From contig JBFMDH010000010.1 in NCBI GenBank assembly GCA_040754075.1, forward strand, positions 158,748 to 222,747: DNA of 64,000 nt, in the 5' to 3' direction. Below are positions 10,300 to 20,405 of this stretch, one piece after another (the stretch's first letter is position 1; each line of letters starts with the position of its first letter). This stretch comes from Acidobacteriota bacterium. Lineage in GTDB: Bacteria; Acidobacteriota; Blastocatellia; UBA7656. The notes beneath the pieces are model-generated. The model did no database searches, was not told the origin of the DNA, and saw nothing but the letters and a program-made list of their open reading frames with translations. A program made the translations under genes and the position numbers.

Positions 10300-12867
10300 C
10301 TATTCATATCTGAGCGCCACCATCGGGTCGACCTTTGTCGCTCGATACGCCGGTATCCAACAGGCAAACAACGCTGTCATTAAAAGAAAGCCTCCGACAA
10401 TCGAGATGGTTAAAGGGTCAGTGGCGCTGACGTTGTACAATTGGTTTTCGATAATTCGGGTTAAAGCGAAAACTCCGGCTCCACCGATAAGGAGTCCGAT
10501 TAAAACCAGCTTCACCCCCTGCCAGATGATTAATCGCAAAACATCGCCGGTATTTGCGCCCAAAGCTCTGCGAATGCCGATTTCGTGAAAGCGTTGAGTC
10601 ACCGAATAAGCCAGCACACCATACAAACCGATTGCCGATAACAACACCGAAAGCAAACTGAAAAACCCGATGAGGCTGGCGTACAGACGCTCTTCGGCAA
10701 GCGCCTCTTGGGATTGTTTCACCTGCGTTTTGATTTCGCGAATCGGCATGGTGTTATCCATTTCACTGATGGTTTGTCTGATTGCTGCGGCACTCGCGGT
10801 TGGTTCGCCAACCGTGCGAACAGCAAATGACATTTCGCCAAGCGTATCGGTTGCTTGTAACCACGGCAGATAAATCATCGGCGCTCTTTCTTCGCGTTGG
10901 CTGTTATAAGTGATGTCGCGCACGATGCCGATGATTTCAATTTTCCCGAGGGTCTCTTCATCAAAGCCGACGCGCTTGCCAATCGGGTTTTCGCCGGGGA
11001 AAAATTTTTCCGCCAACAACTGGCTGACGATTGCCACTTTCGGGGCTTTTTCACTGTCTTGTGAACCGAAGTTGCGCCCTTGTAATAAGGGAATCTCCAT
11101 CGTCGAAAAATAATTTTCGCGCACCTCCTGAACATTGGTGATATGTTGATCAGGAGTTTGCGTCGTCTCACCCGGCAAAATCAACGAATTGTCATTGATG
11201 TAGTGAGCAATCAGCGGCACGGTGCCAAAGGTGATGGCGCGCACGCCGGGATTGGCTTCTACTCTTTCAAATAGTTGTTTGTAAAACTCCACGAGGCGTT
11301 CTTTTTTATAACCGTTGGCTCCGGGTTGCAAAGTGAACGTCAAAAGATTTTCCTGATTAAATCCGACATCGACCTTTTGCAAATTGAGCAAGGTGCGAAC
11401 GAAAAGTCCTGCGCCCACCAGCAGCACCAAAGACAGGGCGACCTGAGCGATGATTAAACCTTTGCTGAGTCTTGAGCGCGAAGTTCCCATCGAACTGCGC
11501 CCGCTCTCTTTGAGGCTCGAAGTCAAATCTTTATTCGAGGCACGCCACGCCGGAGCCATTCCGAAAATGATGCCGGTGAGAAATGAGAGCAAGACGGTAA
11601 AGGCGAGCACCCGCCAGTCGATTTGATAGCTGACCTCAACCGGATACAAGGTGCTCTGCCCGTCACTGATGGCAACCAGCGCGTCTTTTCCCCAGAGCGC
11701 AAACACCACACCGACTGCGCCACCCATCGCCGAAAGCAACACGCTTTCGGTGAGTAACTGGCGAATCAACCGCCAGCGACCGGCACCTACCGCTAAACGA
11801 ATAGTGATTTCAGGGCTGCGAATGGCGGCGCGTGCCAGTAATAAATTCGCTACATTGGCGCAGGCAATCAATAAAACAAATCCGACAACGCCGAATAACA
11901 GGTAGATTCGCGATGCGTAGATGCTGCGCACTTCCCACATTCCACGAGCGCCCGGCTTGGTAACCAGTTGCGGGTAATCTTTGACTTCAAGTTGCGCCGG
12001 TTCGTTGGCGTTTCTGGGCGGCGGCATCATCGCTAATGCCTCTGATTGAAAAGCGCTGTTGAGGCTTTCACGCGCCTGTTCGAGCGTCGCGCCTTTTTTC
12101 ATCCGCCCCATCAAATGCAACCACCAGACTCCGGGTTTGCCCGGTCTATCCGCCATCGGGCGCTCTTCAAGAATCGCTTGTGTGGCAATCGGCACGAATA
12201 TCGCCGGACGGTCATCAACCTGTGAAGAACCATTAAACTCAGGAGGCGTCACCCCGATGATGGTGAAACTGTTTTTATTGATTAAAATCTGTTTGCCGAT
12301 AGCCGCGGGGTCTGAGGCAAAGCGGTCTTGCCAGTAACGATAACTGAGAACCGCAACCGGTTGCGCCGCCGGGTCGTCATCGGCTTCGCCAATCACTCGA
12401 CCCTGAATGGAGTTGACGCCCATTGCCGAAAAATAATTTCCCGATACCACCTGCCCGCGTTTAACTTCCGCTGAACCATCAATCGCGAGATTTAATCTCG
12501 ATAAGTCTGCAAAAGCGAAAAGGTCGGTAACCGGACTATCGGGATTTTCGGAAATGGTTTTTTGTAAGGTTTCAAAAGATTTTGAAAGGAATGAAGAGCC
12601 GCCGCGTCGCCCTTCTGCAAAACCGCCAACGAATATACCGCGATTGCCGCTGTTGCGAAACGCTTTGCCTGCTTCCCAGTTGAACAGCACCAGCGACTCA
12701 GTATCTTTGACCGGTAATTTCTTCAAAAGTACCGCATCAACCATGCTGAAAATCGCCGTATTCGCGCCAATTCCCAGGGCAAGCGTGAAAACTGCGATTG
12801 CCGTAAAACCGGGATTTTTAAATAACATTCTGACCGCGTATCGCAAGTCTTGAATCAAACTGTCCAT
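10300..12867 (-). CDS. ADOP-family ABC permease (MacB/FtsX-like)
   Basis: An 855-residue tandem permease. The start MDSLIQDLRYAVRMLFKNPG has a GAAAGGAA ribosome site. TM1 carries [18 protein letters not shown]. The first periplasmic domain is longer than in the 800-residue paralogues and has a glycine-rich segment (VGGFAEGRRGGSSFLSKS, about 75-95). The two FtsX sets are at about 325-445 and 740-850, and the tail is KVDPMVALRYE. It groups with the 865-residue neighbour upstream by length and by the KKLPVKD-type segment after TM1, suggesting a more recent duplication of this pair. A 120-bp spacer with an inverted repeat separates them. Confidence 0.94.
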   Translation of the reverse strand: MDSLIQDLRYAVRMLFKNPGFTAIAVFTLALGIGANTAIFSMVDAVLLKKLPVKDTESLVLFNWEAGKAFRNSGNRGIFVGGFAEGRRGGSSFLSKSFETLQKTISENPDSPVTDLFAFADLSRLNLAIDGSAEVKRGQVVSGNYFSAMGVNSIQGRVIGEADDDPAAQPVAVLSYRYWQDRFASDPAAIGKQILINKNSFTIIGVTPPEFNGSSQVDDRPAIFVPIATQAILEERPMADRPGKPGVWWLHLMGRMKKGATLEQARESLNSAFQSEALAMMPPPRNANEPAQLEVKDYPQLVTKPGARGMWEVRSIYASRIYLLFGVVGFVLLIACANVANLLLARAAIRSPEITIRLAVGAGRWRLIRQLLTESVLLSAMGGAVGVVFALWGKDALVAISDGQSTLYPVEVSYQIDWRVLAFTVLLSFLTGIIFGMAPAWRASNKDLTSSLKESGRSSMGTSRSRLSKGLIIAQVALSLVLLVGAGLFVRTLLNLQKVDVGFNQENLLTFTLQPGANGYKKERLVEFYKQLFERVEANPGVRAITFGTVPLIAHYINDNSLILPGETTQTPDQHITNVQEVRENYFSTMEIPLLQGRNFGSQDSEKAPKVAIVSQLLAEKFFPGENPIGKRVGFDEETLGKIEIIGIVRDITYNSQREERAPMIYLPWLQATDTLGEMSFAVRTVGEPTASAAAIRQTISEMDNTMPIREIKTQVKQSQEALAEERLYASLIGFFSLLSVLLSAIGLYGVLAYSVTQRFHEIGIRRALGANTGDVLRLIIWQGVKLVLIGLLIGGAGVFALTRIIENQLYNVSATDPLTISIVGGFLLMTALFACWIPAYRATKVDPMVALRYE

Positions 12868-12887
12868 TTCACTTTCCTTTCAAAAAA

Positions 12888-12979
12888 TTGGGATGCCAAT
12901 CGCTTAAGGAGGATTTACCAAGCGTGGTCTTTCAGATTTTCGCTTTAATCATTTTCAAGAATCTGAATTGGCATCCCAA
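12888..12979. repeat. Nested inverted repeat between two ADOP permease genes
   Basis: A perfect 13-bp inverted pair, TTGGGATGCCAAT at 12888-12900 and ATTGGCATCCCAA at 12967-12979, encloses a second pair TTCAGATT (12931-12938) and AATCTGAA (12960-12967). It nearly fills the 120-bp spacer between the 865- and 855-residue permease genes. It could fold into a long two-level stem in mRNA (attenuation or processing) or be a remnant of a small palindromic mobile element; no T-run follows, so a simple terminator is less likely. Confidence 0.6.
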
Positions 12980-12987
12980 AAACAAAA

Positions 12988-15585
12988 TCATTCATATCTG
13001 AGGGCAATCATCGGGTCGACTTTGGTCGCCCGACGCGCCGGAATGTAACAAGCAATCAAGGCGACGATAGTCAACAAAACGGCAATTACGCCATAGGTCA
13101 TCGGGTCAGAAGGCTTGATGCCATAAAGCACCTGTGAGAGCCAGCTTTCCAGATATTTGGTCAACACATATGCGCCTCCTAAACCCAGTGCAACGCCGGT
13201 TATTGCCAGCCCCATGCCCTGCCTGACAATCATCTTCAGCACATCGGTTTGCGAAGCGCCAAGCGCCATGCGGATGCCGATTTCGTGGGTGCGCTGCGAC
13301 ACCGCATAAGCCAGCACCCCGAACAAACCGATGGATGCGAGTTGCTGGGCAAGCAATCCAAACAGGGTGACCAGTCTGGCAAAGAGCCGTTCCATTTGCA
13401 GAGTTTCGCTGGCGCGTTCGGCTTGCGTTTTGATATTGGTGAGCGGCAGGTTTTCATCTACTTCGCGCATGGCTTGGCGCACCCCTGCAATCAGGGCGTT
13501 CGGGTCGCCTGTGGTGCGCACATAAAAATTTGCGCTTGACATGGTAACCGGAGTCTGTCGCCAAGGCAGGTAAACAGTTGGTCTGGTTTCTTCGCGTTGT
13601 CTGGCGTATTTGGCATCTTTGACCAGACCAACGATTTCCATTTCATCCGGCTTTTTCACATCGAAGGTGAAGCGTTTGCCAATTGGCGATTCGTCAGGAA
13701 AAAATTTATTGGCGAAGGTTTGATTGACGACGACGACTTTGGGAGCGCGTTCGTCATCCTGTTTATTGAATGCCCGACCTGCAAGCAGGGGAATCTCCAG
13801 CGTCTCTAAAAGATTATCGCGCCCATACAACGTATTGGTGTTGCCTGTGGGTTTGATGCGCCCATCAGCGTCCGGCGCAGTGTTCAACGACTCGCGTAAA
13901 TGGAAGCTGTTTGAATTGGTGCTTTGCGCCAGCAAGGGAACGTTGGCAAAGGTTACTTTCGGATTGCCGGGCAAGGCTTCGAGGCGTTCGGTCAGGCGGT
14001 CATAAAGCTGAATGAGCCGTTCGTCTTTATAACCAATCAATCCCGGTGACACACTAAAGACGAGTAAATTTTGTGTATTAAATCCTGGGTCAACGCGCTG
14101 CAAATTTAACAGCGTCCGCACAAACAATCCCGCGCCAACCAATAACAACAAAGACAGCGCCACCTGCGCGATGACCAATCCGCGACTGAGTAACGACCGC
14201 GTCGAAGCGCTCGAACTGCGCCCGCTGTCTTTCAGCGTCGGGGTCAAATCCACTTTAGTAGCGCGCCACGCCGGAGCCAATCCAAAAATGATTCCGGTAA
14301 ATAATGACAACGCCATCGTAAAGGCGAGCACCCGCCAATCCAGTTTTGGCTCCAACGCTTTCGGTCCCCAATCGCCGACTGCCAGCAAGCCGTCTTTGAC
14401 CCACATTGCAAACACCAGACCCAGCGCGCCGCCGATAGCGGCAAGCAATACGCTTTCGGTCAGCAATTGGCGCATCAAACGCCAGCGACTTGCCCCTAAA
14501 GCCAGCCGCACACCAATCTCTTTTTGTCGAGATGCGGCGCGCGACAACAGCAAATTGGCGACGTTGGCGCAGGCAATCAACAACACCATTCCCACAACAC
14601 CGAGTAGCAAGTAGAGTGATGGCGCGTAAAACTGGCGCGAATGCATTTCGCCCTGACTGCCGGAAATCAGTGAAAGTCGCGGATAATCCGTCGGGTCTAA
14701 GGGACTGATGGCATTGCCCCCCTGAGCAAGCGATTGGCTATTACGTGCTGTGCGATGTTCGACGACCGATTGCTGAAACACGCCTTCGAGTTGAGCCTGT
14801 GCCTGCTCCTGGGTTGCCTCTGGTTTCAAACGCCCCATCATACGCAACCACCATTGCCCTGCCCCGTAGAGCCGCGACCGTTTCGGGTCAATATTGAGCT
14901 GTGGCTCCTGAGCAAGCGCAATCGTTACATCCTGGGTTGAACCAACTTGTCCCGCGCCATCAAAGCCCGGCGGCGTCACCCCAATGATCGTAAATGCCCG
15001 ATTGTTGAGATTGATCTGTTTGCCGATAACCGCTGGGTTGTCGCCGAAACGTTTTTGCCAATAGCGATAACTCAATACCGCAACCGGTGTAGCTGATGCC
15101 TGATCATCTTCATCCGTCAGCAGGCGACCAAGGTACGGTTGAACGCCCAGACCTTCGTGATAGTTACCCGTGACAACCTGACCGGAGGCAACATCGGCTT
15201 GTCCGTCAGCCAGTGCATTTACACTGATATTGCCAAAGCCAAAAATGTCAGACAATGCGCTTTGCTCATTTTGTTGTTCGCGCAGGCGTTGAAGGCTTAG
15301 ATAGGGAAACGACGTGCCAATGGTTAAACCGGTTGCGGGGTCTTCACGGGTGCTGCCGCTGTAGCTGCCATAGCTGAAATTTTTGTTCCATTGCGCTTGA
15401 AACAGCACCAACCGCTGCGGCTCTTTAACCGGCAACATTTTCAAGAGCATCGCATCTACGATGCTAAAGAGCGCGGTATTCGCTCCGATACCCAAAGCCA
15501 GCGACAATACTGCAATCGTTGTGACCCCTTTTTGCTTGAGTAACATTCGCGCGCCGTACCGCAAGTCTTGCCAGAGGGTTTGCAT
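12988..15585 (-). CDS. ADOP-family ABC permease (MacB/FtsX-like)
   Basis: An 865-residue tandem permease, the longest of the six. [20 protein letters not shown] leads into TM1 with [18 protein letters not shown]. The first periplasmic domain (about 60-320) carries [18 protein letters not shown], and the FtsX set includes [20 protein letters not shown]. The second half begins near residue 450 and the tail is [19 protein letters not shown] lies 6 nt before the ATG. It shares the [18 protein letters not shown] segment with the 855-residue paralogue downstream. In other paralogues the C-terminal helix reads [20 protein letters not shown]; here it is [19 protein letters not shown], the usual interchangeable form of the FtsX motif. 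Confidence 0.94.
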   Translation of the reverse strand: MQTLWQDLRYGARMLLKQKGVTTIAVLSLALGIGANTALFSIVDAMLLKMLPVKEPQRLVLFQAQWNKNFSYGSYSGSTREDPATGLTIGTSFPYLSLQRLREQQNEQSALSDIFGFGNISVNALADGQADVASGQVVTGNYHEGLGVQPYLGRLLTDEDDQASATPVAVLSYRYWQKRFGDNPAVIGKQINLNNRAFTIIGVTPPGFDGAGQVGSTQDVTIALAQEPQLNIDPKRSRLYGAGQWWLRMMGRLKPEATQEQAQAQLEGVFQQSVVEHRTARNSQSLAQGGNAISPLDPTDYPRLSLISGSQGEMHSRQFYAPSLYLLLGVVGMVLLIACANVANLLLSRAASRQKEIGVRLALGASRWRLMRQLLTESVLLAAIGGALGLVFAMWVKDGLLAVGDWGPKALEPKLDWRVLAFTMALSLFTGIIFGLAPAWRATKVDLTPTLKDSGRSSSASTRSLLSRGLVIAQVALSLLLLVGAGLFVRTLLNLQRVDPGFNTQNLLVFSVSPGLIGYKDERLIQLYDRLTERLEALPGNPKVTFANVPLLAQSTNSNSFHLRESLNTAPDADGRIKPTGNTNTLYGRDNLLETLEIPLLAGRAFNKQDDERAPKVVVVNQTFANKFFPDESPIGKRFTFDVKKPDEMEIVGLVKDAKYARQREETRPTVYLPWRQTPVTMSSANFYVRTTGDPNALIAGVRQAMREVDENLPLTNIKTQAERASETLQMERLFARLVTLFGLLAQQLASIGLFGVLAYAVSQRTHEIGIRMALGASQTDVLKMIVRQGMGLAITGVALGLGGAYVLTKYLESWLSQVLYGIKPSDPMTYGVIAVLLTIVALIACYIPARRATKVDPMIALRYE

Positions 15586-15609
15586 GGTTTTCTCCTTTTC
15601 GGATTTGAA

Positions 15610-18069
15610 TCACTCGCACCGCAGCGCGACCAGCGGATCAACCTTCGTCGCCCGCCGCGCCGGAATCCAGCATGCCAACAACGCCACCAGTGCTAACAAC
15701 AGCGCGAGTCCGCCAAACGTAAGCGGATCGGTGGCGCTGATTTCAAACAACAGTCTCGCCATCAAACGTGTCAGCCCGAACGCCGTGAGCAAGCCCAAGC
15801 CGATTCCGGCAAGCGCCAGTTTCATGCCCTGGCTCACCATCAGCTTGATGACATCACGGCGTCCAGCGCCCAGCGCCATGCGCAAACCGACTTCGTGAGT
15901 GCGCTGGGCGACCGTATAAGACATCACCCCGTAAAGCCCAACGGCGGCAAGCAACAACGCTATGGCAGCGAATAGCCCGATCAGTTGTAAGTTGAAACGC
16001 GGTTGCCAAAGCGTATCGGCAACCACTTGCTCCAGACTGATGACATTCGAGACCGGCAAGGTGTGGTCAAGCGCGTTGACCGTTTCTTTGACGCTCGCCA
16101 CCAGCGTTTGCGGCGCAACAGTGGTGCGCATCACCAGCGTCATCGAGGTGAGGTGCCCGGCAGTGCCCGCGTAAAAGTTCCGGCTCTGTTGGAACGGCAA
16201 GTAAAATTCGTTTTCGGGCGCGCTCATCCAACTATCTTGTTTGACATCTTTGATCACGCCGACGATGGTCAACCAGCGCGGCGCGGGCGCATTGCTGCGC
16301 GGATCATCCAGCGTCAGGCGTTTGCCTAGCGGGTCTTCATTTTGCCAATGTCGCCGCGCCAGGGTTTCGTTGATGATGACGACGCCGGGCGCATCGGCGG
16401 TGTCGCGTTCGTTGAAATCGCGTCCGCCACGCAACTCAATCCCCATCGTTTGCAAATAGCCGGGGCGGCTGACGCGGAAAGCGGCGGGGATTTCCTGACC
16501 CGGCGCGGGCAACGGGCGACCTTCGATGACCAGCGACTGTCCCCACAGATCACCCGCCAGCGGCAGGTGATTAATCGCGCTGACCGATTGAATGCCGGGC
16601 AGAGCGGCAAGCTTGTCCGTCAATTGTTGGTAAAACGCTTCGCGCGCGGGCCCGACGTATTGCGCCGCGCCATTCAGTGAAACCGACATGGTCAGCAGGT
16701 TGCGCGTGTTGAAGCCGGGATCAACCGCTTGCAACTTCGCAAAACTGTTCATCAGCAACCCTGCGCCAATCAGCAATACCAACGCCAGCGCGAGTTCCGC
16801 GACCACCAGCGTTTTGCGCAACCGGTGCCGTCCACCCGTTATGCCACGTCCGCCTTCTTTCAACACCTGATTCAAATCCGGTTTTGACGCAGCCAGCGCC
16901 GGTGCCAAGCCAAACAGCACACTGGTCATCAGCGACATCGTGAAGGTGAAGGCGAGCGCCGCCGCATCGAGTTTGATTTCATTCAAGCGCGGCAATTTGA
17001 CGCTGAAACTGGTGCTGTTGCCCGCCAGCAACGCGCCCAACCAATCTACGCCCCACACGGCAAGCAAAATGCCGACCGCCGCGCCGCATAATGACAGCAG
17101 CAAACTTTCGGTCAACAACTGCCGCACGATGCGCCAGCGGCTCGCGCCCAAAGCCACGCGCAATGCCGCTTCTTTTTGCCGGGCGGCGGCGCGCGCCAGC
17201 AACAAACAGGCAACGTTGGCGCAGGCAATCAGCAACACGAATCCAACCGTCACCGACAACATCAGCAATGCCGGGCGCACATTGCCCACGACTTTTTCAT
17301 TCAACTGATCTACGCGCAGTTCCAAACCGGTGTTGTCGGCAGGATAAGCGGTAGCGAGTTGTTGGCTCAGGGCTTCGACTTCCACCTTGGCTTGTTCCAG
17401 ACTGACCTCAGGTTTCAGCCGCGCAAAGATGCGCAAGGAACTGCCGCCCCGGTTGGTGGCGCGCGCGCGCAAATCCAGCGGCACCCACATCTCTGCCCGC
17501 GTAGACCAAAATGGCGGAAATTGAAACTCCGCCGGCATCACGCCTACTACGGTGTAGCTTTCGTTATTCAAGGTCAGTTGCCGCCCGACAATCTTCGGGT
17601 CACCACCAAAGGCACGTTGCCAGAGCTTATGGCTGAGCACCAGGACGTGATCCTTGCCCGGTTGGTAATCTTCGACTTGCAAGGCGCGTCCCAACAGCGG
17701 TGGGATGCCCAATAGATCGAACAAGCCCTCGCCCATGCGCAATCCGGCTACCACTTCAGTCCGATCATTGTTTGCCAGGGTGCCGCCCCAGGCTTCTGCG
17801 GCTGCCATCTGCGCGAAGCTTTGGCTGTTGGCGCGCAAGTCCAGAAAGTTTGCCGGTGCCACTGGTCCGCGTCCAGATTGCAAGAGGGTGACGATGCGTT
17901 CCGGTTCACGATAATTGAGTGAACGCAGCAGCACGCCGTTGACGACGCTGAAAATCGCCGTGTTCGCGCCGATGCCAAGCCCCAGAGTGAGCACGGCAAC
18001 CAGGGTAAAGCCCGGTTTTTTCATCAGCATCCGCAAGCTGTAACGAACATCTTTCAACCAGGTATCCAT
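15610..18069 (-). CDS. ADOP-family ABC permease (MacB/FtsX-like), GC-richer copy
   Basis: A tandem permease of about 819 residues from [15 protein letters not shown]. An in-frame extension of 25 residues upstream has no family similarity, while the ATG at 18067-18069 is preceded by TTGGAG, so the shorter form is taken. TM1 motif [18 protein letters not shown], FtsX segment [21 protein letters not shown], second half from [18 protein letters not shown]. The tail is [11 protein letters not shown], the only divergent C-terminus of the set. By eye the gene is more GC-rich than its paralogues (some 60-bp lines near 65%), suggesting a separate history. It is the first permease after the ATPase gene, with a 127-bp spacer. 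Confidence 0.94.
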   Translation of the reverse strand: MDTWLKDVRYSLRMLMKKPGFTLVAVLTLGLGIGANTAIFSVVNGVLLRSLNYREPERIVTLLQSGRGPVAPANFLDLRANSQSFAQMAAAEAWGGTLANNDRTEVVAGLRMGEGLFDLLGIPPLLGRALQVEDYQPGKDHVLVLSHKLWQRAFGGDPKIVGRQLTLNNESYTVVGVMPAEFQFPPFWSTRAEMWVPLDLRARATNRGGSSLRIFARLKPEVSLEQAKVEVEALSQQLATAYPADNTGLELRVDQLNEKVVGNVRPALLMLSVTVGFVLLIACANVACLLLARAAARQKEAALRVALGASRWRIVRQLLTESLLLSLCGAAVGILLAVWGVDWLGALLAGNSTSFSVKLPRLNEIKLDAAALAFTFTMSLMTSVLFGLAPALAASKPDLNQVLKEGGRGITGGRHRLRKTLVVAELALALVLLIGAGLLMNSFAKLQAVDPGFNTRNLLTMSVSLNGAAQYVGPAREAFYQQLTDKLAALPGIQSVSAINHLPLAGDLWGQSLVIEGRPLPAPGQEIPAAFRVSRPGYLQTMGIELRGGRDFNERDTADAPGVVIINETLARRHWQNEDPLGKRLTLDDPRSNAPAPRWLTIVGVIKDVKQDSWMSAPENEFYLPFQQSRNFYAGTAGHLTSMTLVMRTTVAPQTLVASVKETVNALDHTLPVSNVISLEQVVADTLWQPRFNLQLIGLFAAIALLLAAVGLYGVMSYTVAQRTHEVGLRMALGAGRRDVIKLMVSQGMKLALAGIGLGLLTAFGLTRLMARLLFEISATDPLTFGGLALLLALVALLACWIPARRATKVDPLVALRCE

Positions 18070-18196
18070 AAGGAGACACTCCAAGGTCAGGAAAAAAAAT
18101 CGGATTTTGAATGGCTGGGGTTTGCGAGGATGACAAACATTCAAGCAGGAAAACGACTTGCTTGTTCATCAAAGACCTGGGCGACGATGAGCGCGC

Positions 18197-18907
18197 CTAT
18201 GTTTCGCTCGCCGCTTTTGAAATGGACGATTCTTCGACAACCAGACCGTCGAACAGATTGATGCTTCTATCGGCATAACGCGCATAACGCGGATCGTGGG
18301 TCACCATACAAATGGTTGCGCCAGCGGCATGCAGTTCACGCATTAAATCCATCACCGCTTCGCCATTGGTTGAATCAAGGTTTCCGGTAGGCTCATCAGC
18401 AAGCAGAATCAACGGGTCGCCGCCAACCGCGCGCGCCACCGCAACTCGTTGCTGTTGACCGCCCGATAGCTGGCTCGGCAAATGTTTGGCGCGATGCGCC
18501 ATGCCGACGCGCTCCAATGCCGCATGAACGCGCTCTTTGCGCTCGGAAGCTTTCATACCGCGATAGGTGAGCGGCAATTCGACATTTTCATACACCGTCA
18601 AATCGCCAATCAGGTTGAAACTTTGAAAGATGAAACCGATTTCGCGATTGCGAATGCGGGCGCGTTCCGCCATCGGTAAATCCGAAACATCATGGTTATT
18701 CAACCAGTATTCGCCATCGGTCGGTGAATCAAGTAAGCCGAGAATCGAAAGCAAAGTGGATTTGCCACAACCCGACGGTCCGGCGATGGAAATGTATTCG
18801 CCTTTGTTAATATCCAGATGAATGCCTGCAAGGGCATGGGTTTCGACTTCATCCGTATAAAAAATTTTCTTCACACCTGACATATGAATCAGTGGATAAT
18901 CACTCAT
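18197..18907 (-). CDS. ABC transporter ATPase, LolD/MacB type
   Basis: A cytosolic nucleotide-binding subunit of 236 residues, typical for the family. Walker A GPSGCGKST (about 39), Q-loop FIFQSFNL, signature LSGGQQQR (about 143), Walker B LILLADEPT (about 163) and switch histidine VTHDPRYA (about 199) are all intact. It energises FtsX/MacB-type permeases that lack their own ATPase. AAAAGGAG precedes the ATG. It lies 11 bp after the membrane-fusion gene, in the canonical adaptor-ATPase-permease order, and is the only ATPase visible for six permeases. Confidence 0.96.
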   Translation of the reverse strand: MSDYPLIHMSGVKKIFYTDEVETHALAGIHLDINKGEYISIAGPSGCGKSTLLSILGLLDSPTDGEYWLNNHDVSDLPMAERARIRNREIGFIFQSFNLIGDLTVYENVELPLTYRGMKASERKERVHAALERVGMAHRAKHLPSQLSGGQQQRVAVARAVGGDPLILLADEPTGNLDSTNGEAVMDLMRELHAAGATICMVTHDPRYARYADRSINLFDGLVVEESSISKAASET

Positions 18908-18918
18908 ATTCTCTCCTT

Positions 18919-20172
18919 TTAATTCAATCGAATTCGATCTACGCTGTCATAACTTGCGGTGTCTGACAAAATGATGCGGTCACCTTCTTTCAAACCATCA
19001 ATGATTTCTATGGTATTGACGGAACTGCGACCGAGGCGCACTTGAACACGTGACGCATTTTTGCCATCGGGGTCGAGTTTAAAAATGCCGACGGTGCTGC
19101 GTTCCTGCCCGTAAACCGGACGACCGACATATAAAATATTTTCGAGTCGTTCAAGTTCAATTGTCCCTTCAACACTGATATCCGGGCGCGCGCCTTTGGG
19201 CAATTCCCCTTCAAGCCTGACATCAACCGTAATGGTTCCGTTCTGTGCGGCAGGGTCAATGCGGGAAACTTTGCCTTGAATCACGCCGTTGCGCGTATCA
19301 ATGGTGGCGAGTTGTTCGAGCGCAATGTCTTTAACCTGGGTTTCGGCAATTTTCAATTCTGCCTTGAGCAGCGAAGGGTCGGCAACCCGCGCCAGATTGG
19401 TTCCGGCGGTGACCTGTTGCCCGACCTGTACTTGAACAACTTGAACGACACCGCGTATGCCGGCGCGAACGCGGAGTTGGCCAACTTGATCTTGTCTTAA
19501 TTTATAAAGCGCGCGTCTTTGTTCAAGTTGCGATTCCTGTGCAGCAAGTTGGGTTTTGACTTCATCATTAAAAATCGCCAATCGCTTTTCTTCGATTTCA
19601 TTTCGCGTCGCCAGTTCTTCGGCGCGCACTTTCGACGTGCGCCAGATGATTTCCGAAAGCAAACCCTGTTTATAAAGCGATTCATTTACCTCTGCCTGCA
19701 TCTTCGCCTGACTGAAATCGGATTGCACGGTGGCAGCCTGAGCTTTCTGATCAAGCACCTGACGTTCGAGGCGAACTTTAAGGCTTGCGAAATCGGCTTC
19801 GGCAGATTTGAGTTGAGTTCCGGCTTCGAGCGCCGATTGTTCGAGATCAGGATTGCTCAAGACCACGAGGATGGTGTCAGGGGTGACTTCCGCGCCCGGT
19901 TTCACATTCAATTGTTCGATGCGACCGTCGGAAAGCGCCGGAATCCAGCGAATCTCTTCGGGAATCAGAGTTCCGATACCGCGAACCTGACGAACCATCT
20001 GACCGCGTTTCACGGTGTCCATCAACATGGTCGCGGCATCGACCGTCGGCGCTGCCGGTTTGAGTCTCGATACGCCGAAGGTGATGCCACCGATAACGGC
20101 AGCGGCGACAACGAAGTAAATAATGCGTTTAATCAGTTTCTTGCGCGAAGCATTTTTACGTGGTACGTCCAT
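18919..20172 (-). CDS. Membrane-fusion (periplasmic adaptor) protein, HlyD/MacA type
   Basis: About 417 residues. MDVPRKNASRKKLIKR is followed by a single N-terminal membrane anchor (IIYFVVAAAVIGGITFGV, about 17-34), then a lipoyl/barrel-sandwich half, a long alpha-helical hairpin (about 110-240, rich in A, Q, E and L) and beta-barrel and membrane-proximal domains ending GDRIILSDTASYDSVDRI. The ATG at 20172 with GGAGG upstream is preferred over an in-frame start five codons earlier. The family bridges inner-membrane permeases and outer-membrane exit ducts. It is the promoter-proximal gene of the ADOP block; no TolC-like outer-membrane factor is in the window. Confidence 0.94.
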   Translation of the reverse strand: MDVPRKNASRKKLIKRIIYFVVAAAVIGGITFGVSRLKPAAPTVDAATMLMDTVKRGQMVRQVRGIGTLIPEEIRWIPALSDGRIEQLNVKPGAEVTPDTILVVLSNPDLEQSALEAGTQLKSAEADFASLKVRLERQVLDQKAQAATVQSDFSQAKMQAEVNESLYKQGLLSEIIWRTSKVRAEELATRNEIEEKRLAIFNDEVKTQLAAQESQLEQRRALYKLRQDQVGQLRVRAGIRGVVQVVQVQVGQQVTAGTNLARVADPSLLKAELKIAETQVKDIALEQLATIDTRNGVIQGKVSRIDPAAQNGTITVDVRLEGELPKGARPDISVEGTIELERLENILYVGRPVYGQERSTVGIFKLDPDGKNASRVQVRLGRSSVNTIEIIDGLKEGDRIILSDTASYDSVDRIRLN

Positions 20173-20300
20173 TTTTCCTCCGGTCAACCATAGGAAATCC
20201 GTGTGCCAGAACGCTTGAATTTTTAATTGCTGAAATTTATGGACTTAGTTGGGATTACCAAAGCGCGACAAAAACCCTTTTCGCAAAATTGAGAATTTGC

Positions 20301-20314
20301 TCGTTCATAAACGA
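20301..20314. promoter_or_regulatory. Near-palindrome upstream of the adaptor/ATPase/permease operon
   Basis: TCGTTCATAAACGA is a near-perfect 14-bp dyad (5-bp arms TCGTT/AACGA) in the 230-bp spacer between the kinase gene and the adaptor gene, about 130 bp before the adaptor ATG. It is positioned like a repressor operator for the ADOP block. No regulator gene is adjacent and no promoter could be assigned with confidence. Confidence 0.3.
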
Positions 20315-20405
20315 ACACTTTTAAGCACCGGCAAAGTGGCAAATAGCCGTTGGCGAAGTAGGTGAAGCGGGTCTCGCAGGTGTTGCTGACTGCGCATTTA
20401 TTAAA

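Noticed and set aside
1..18069. Macrolide exporters (MacB)
   Set aside because: Permeases lack the fused ATPase and are duplicated in architecture; similarity is only to the MacB/FtsX periplasmic and membrane domains.
18070..18144. 25-residue extension of the first ADOP permease
   Set aside because: All paralogues start at the M-x-x-L/W-x-D motif, which here has its own ribosome site.
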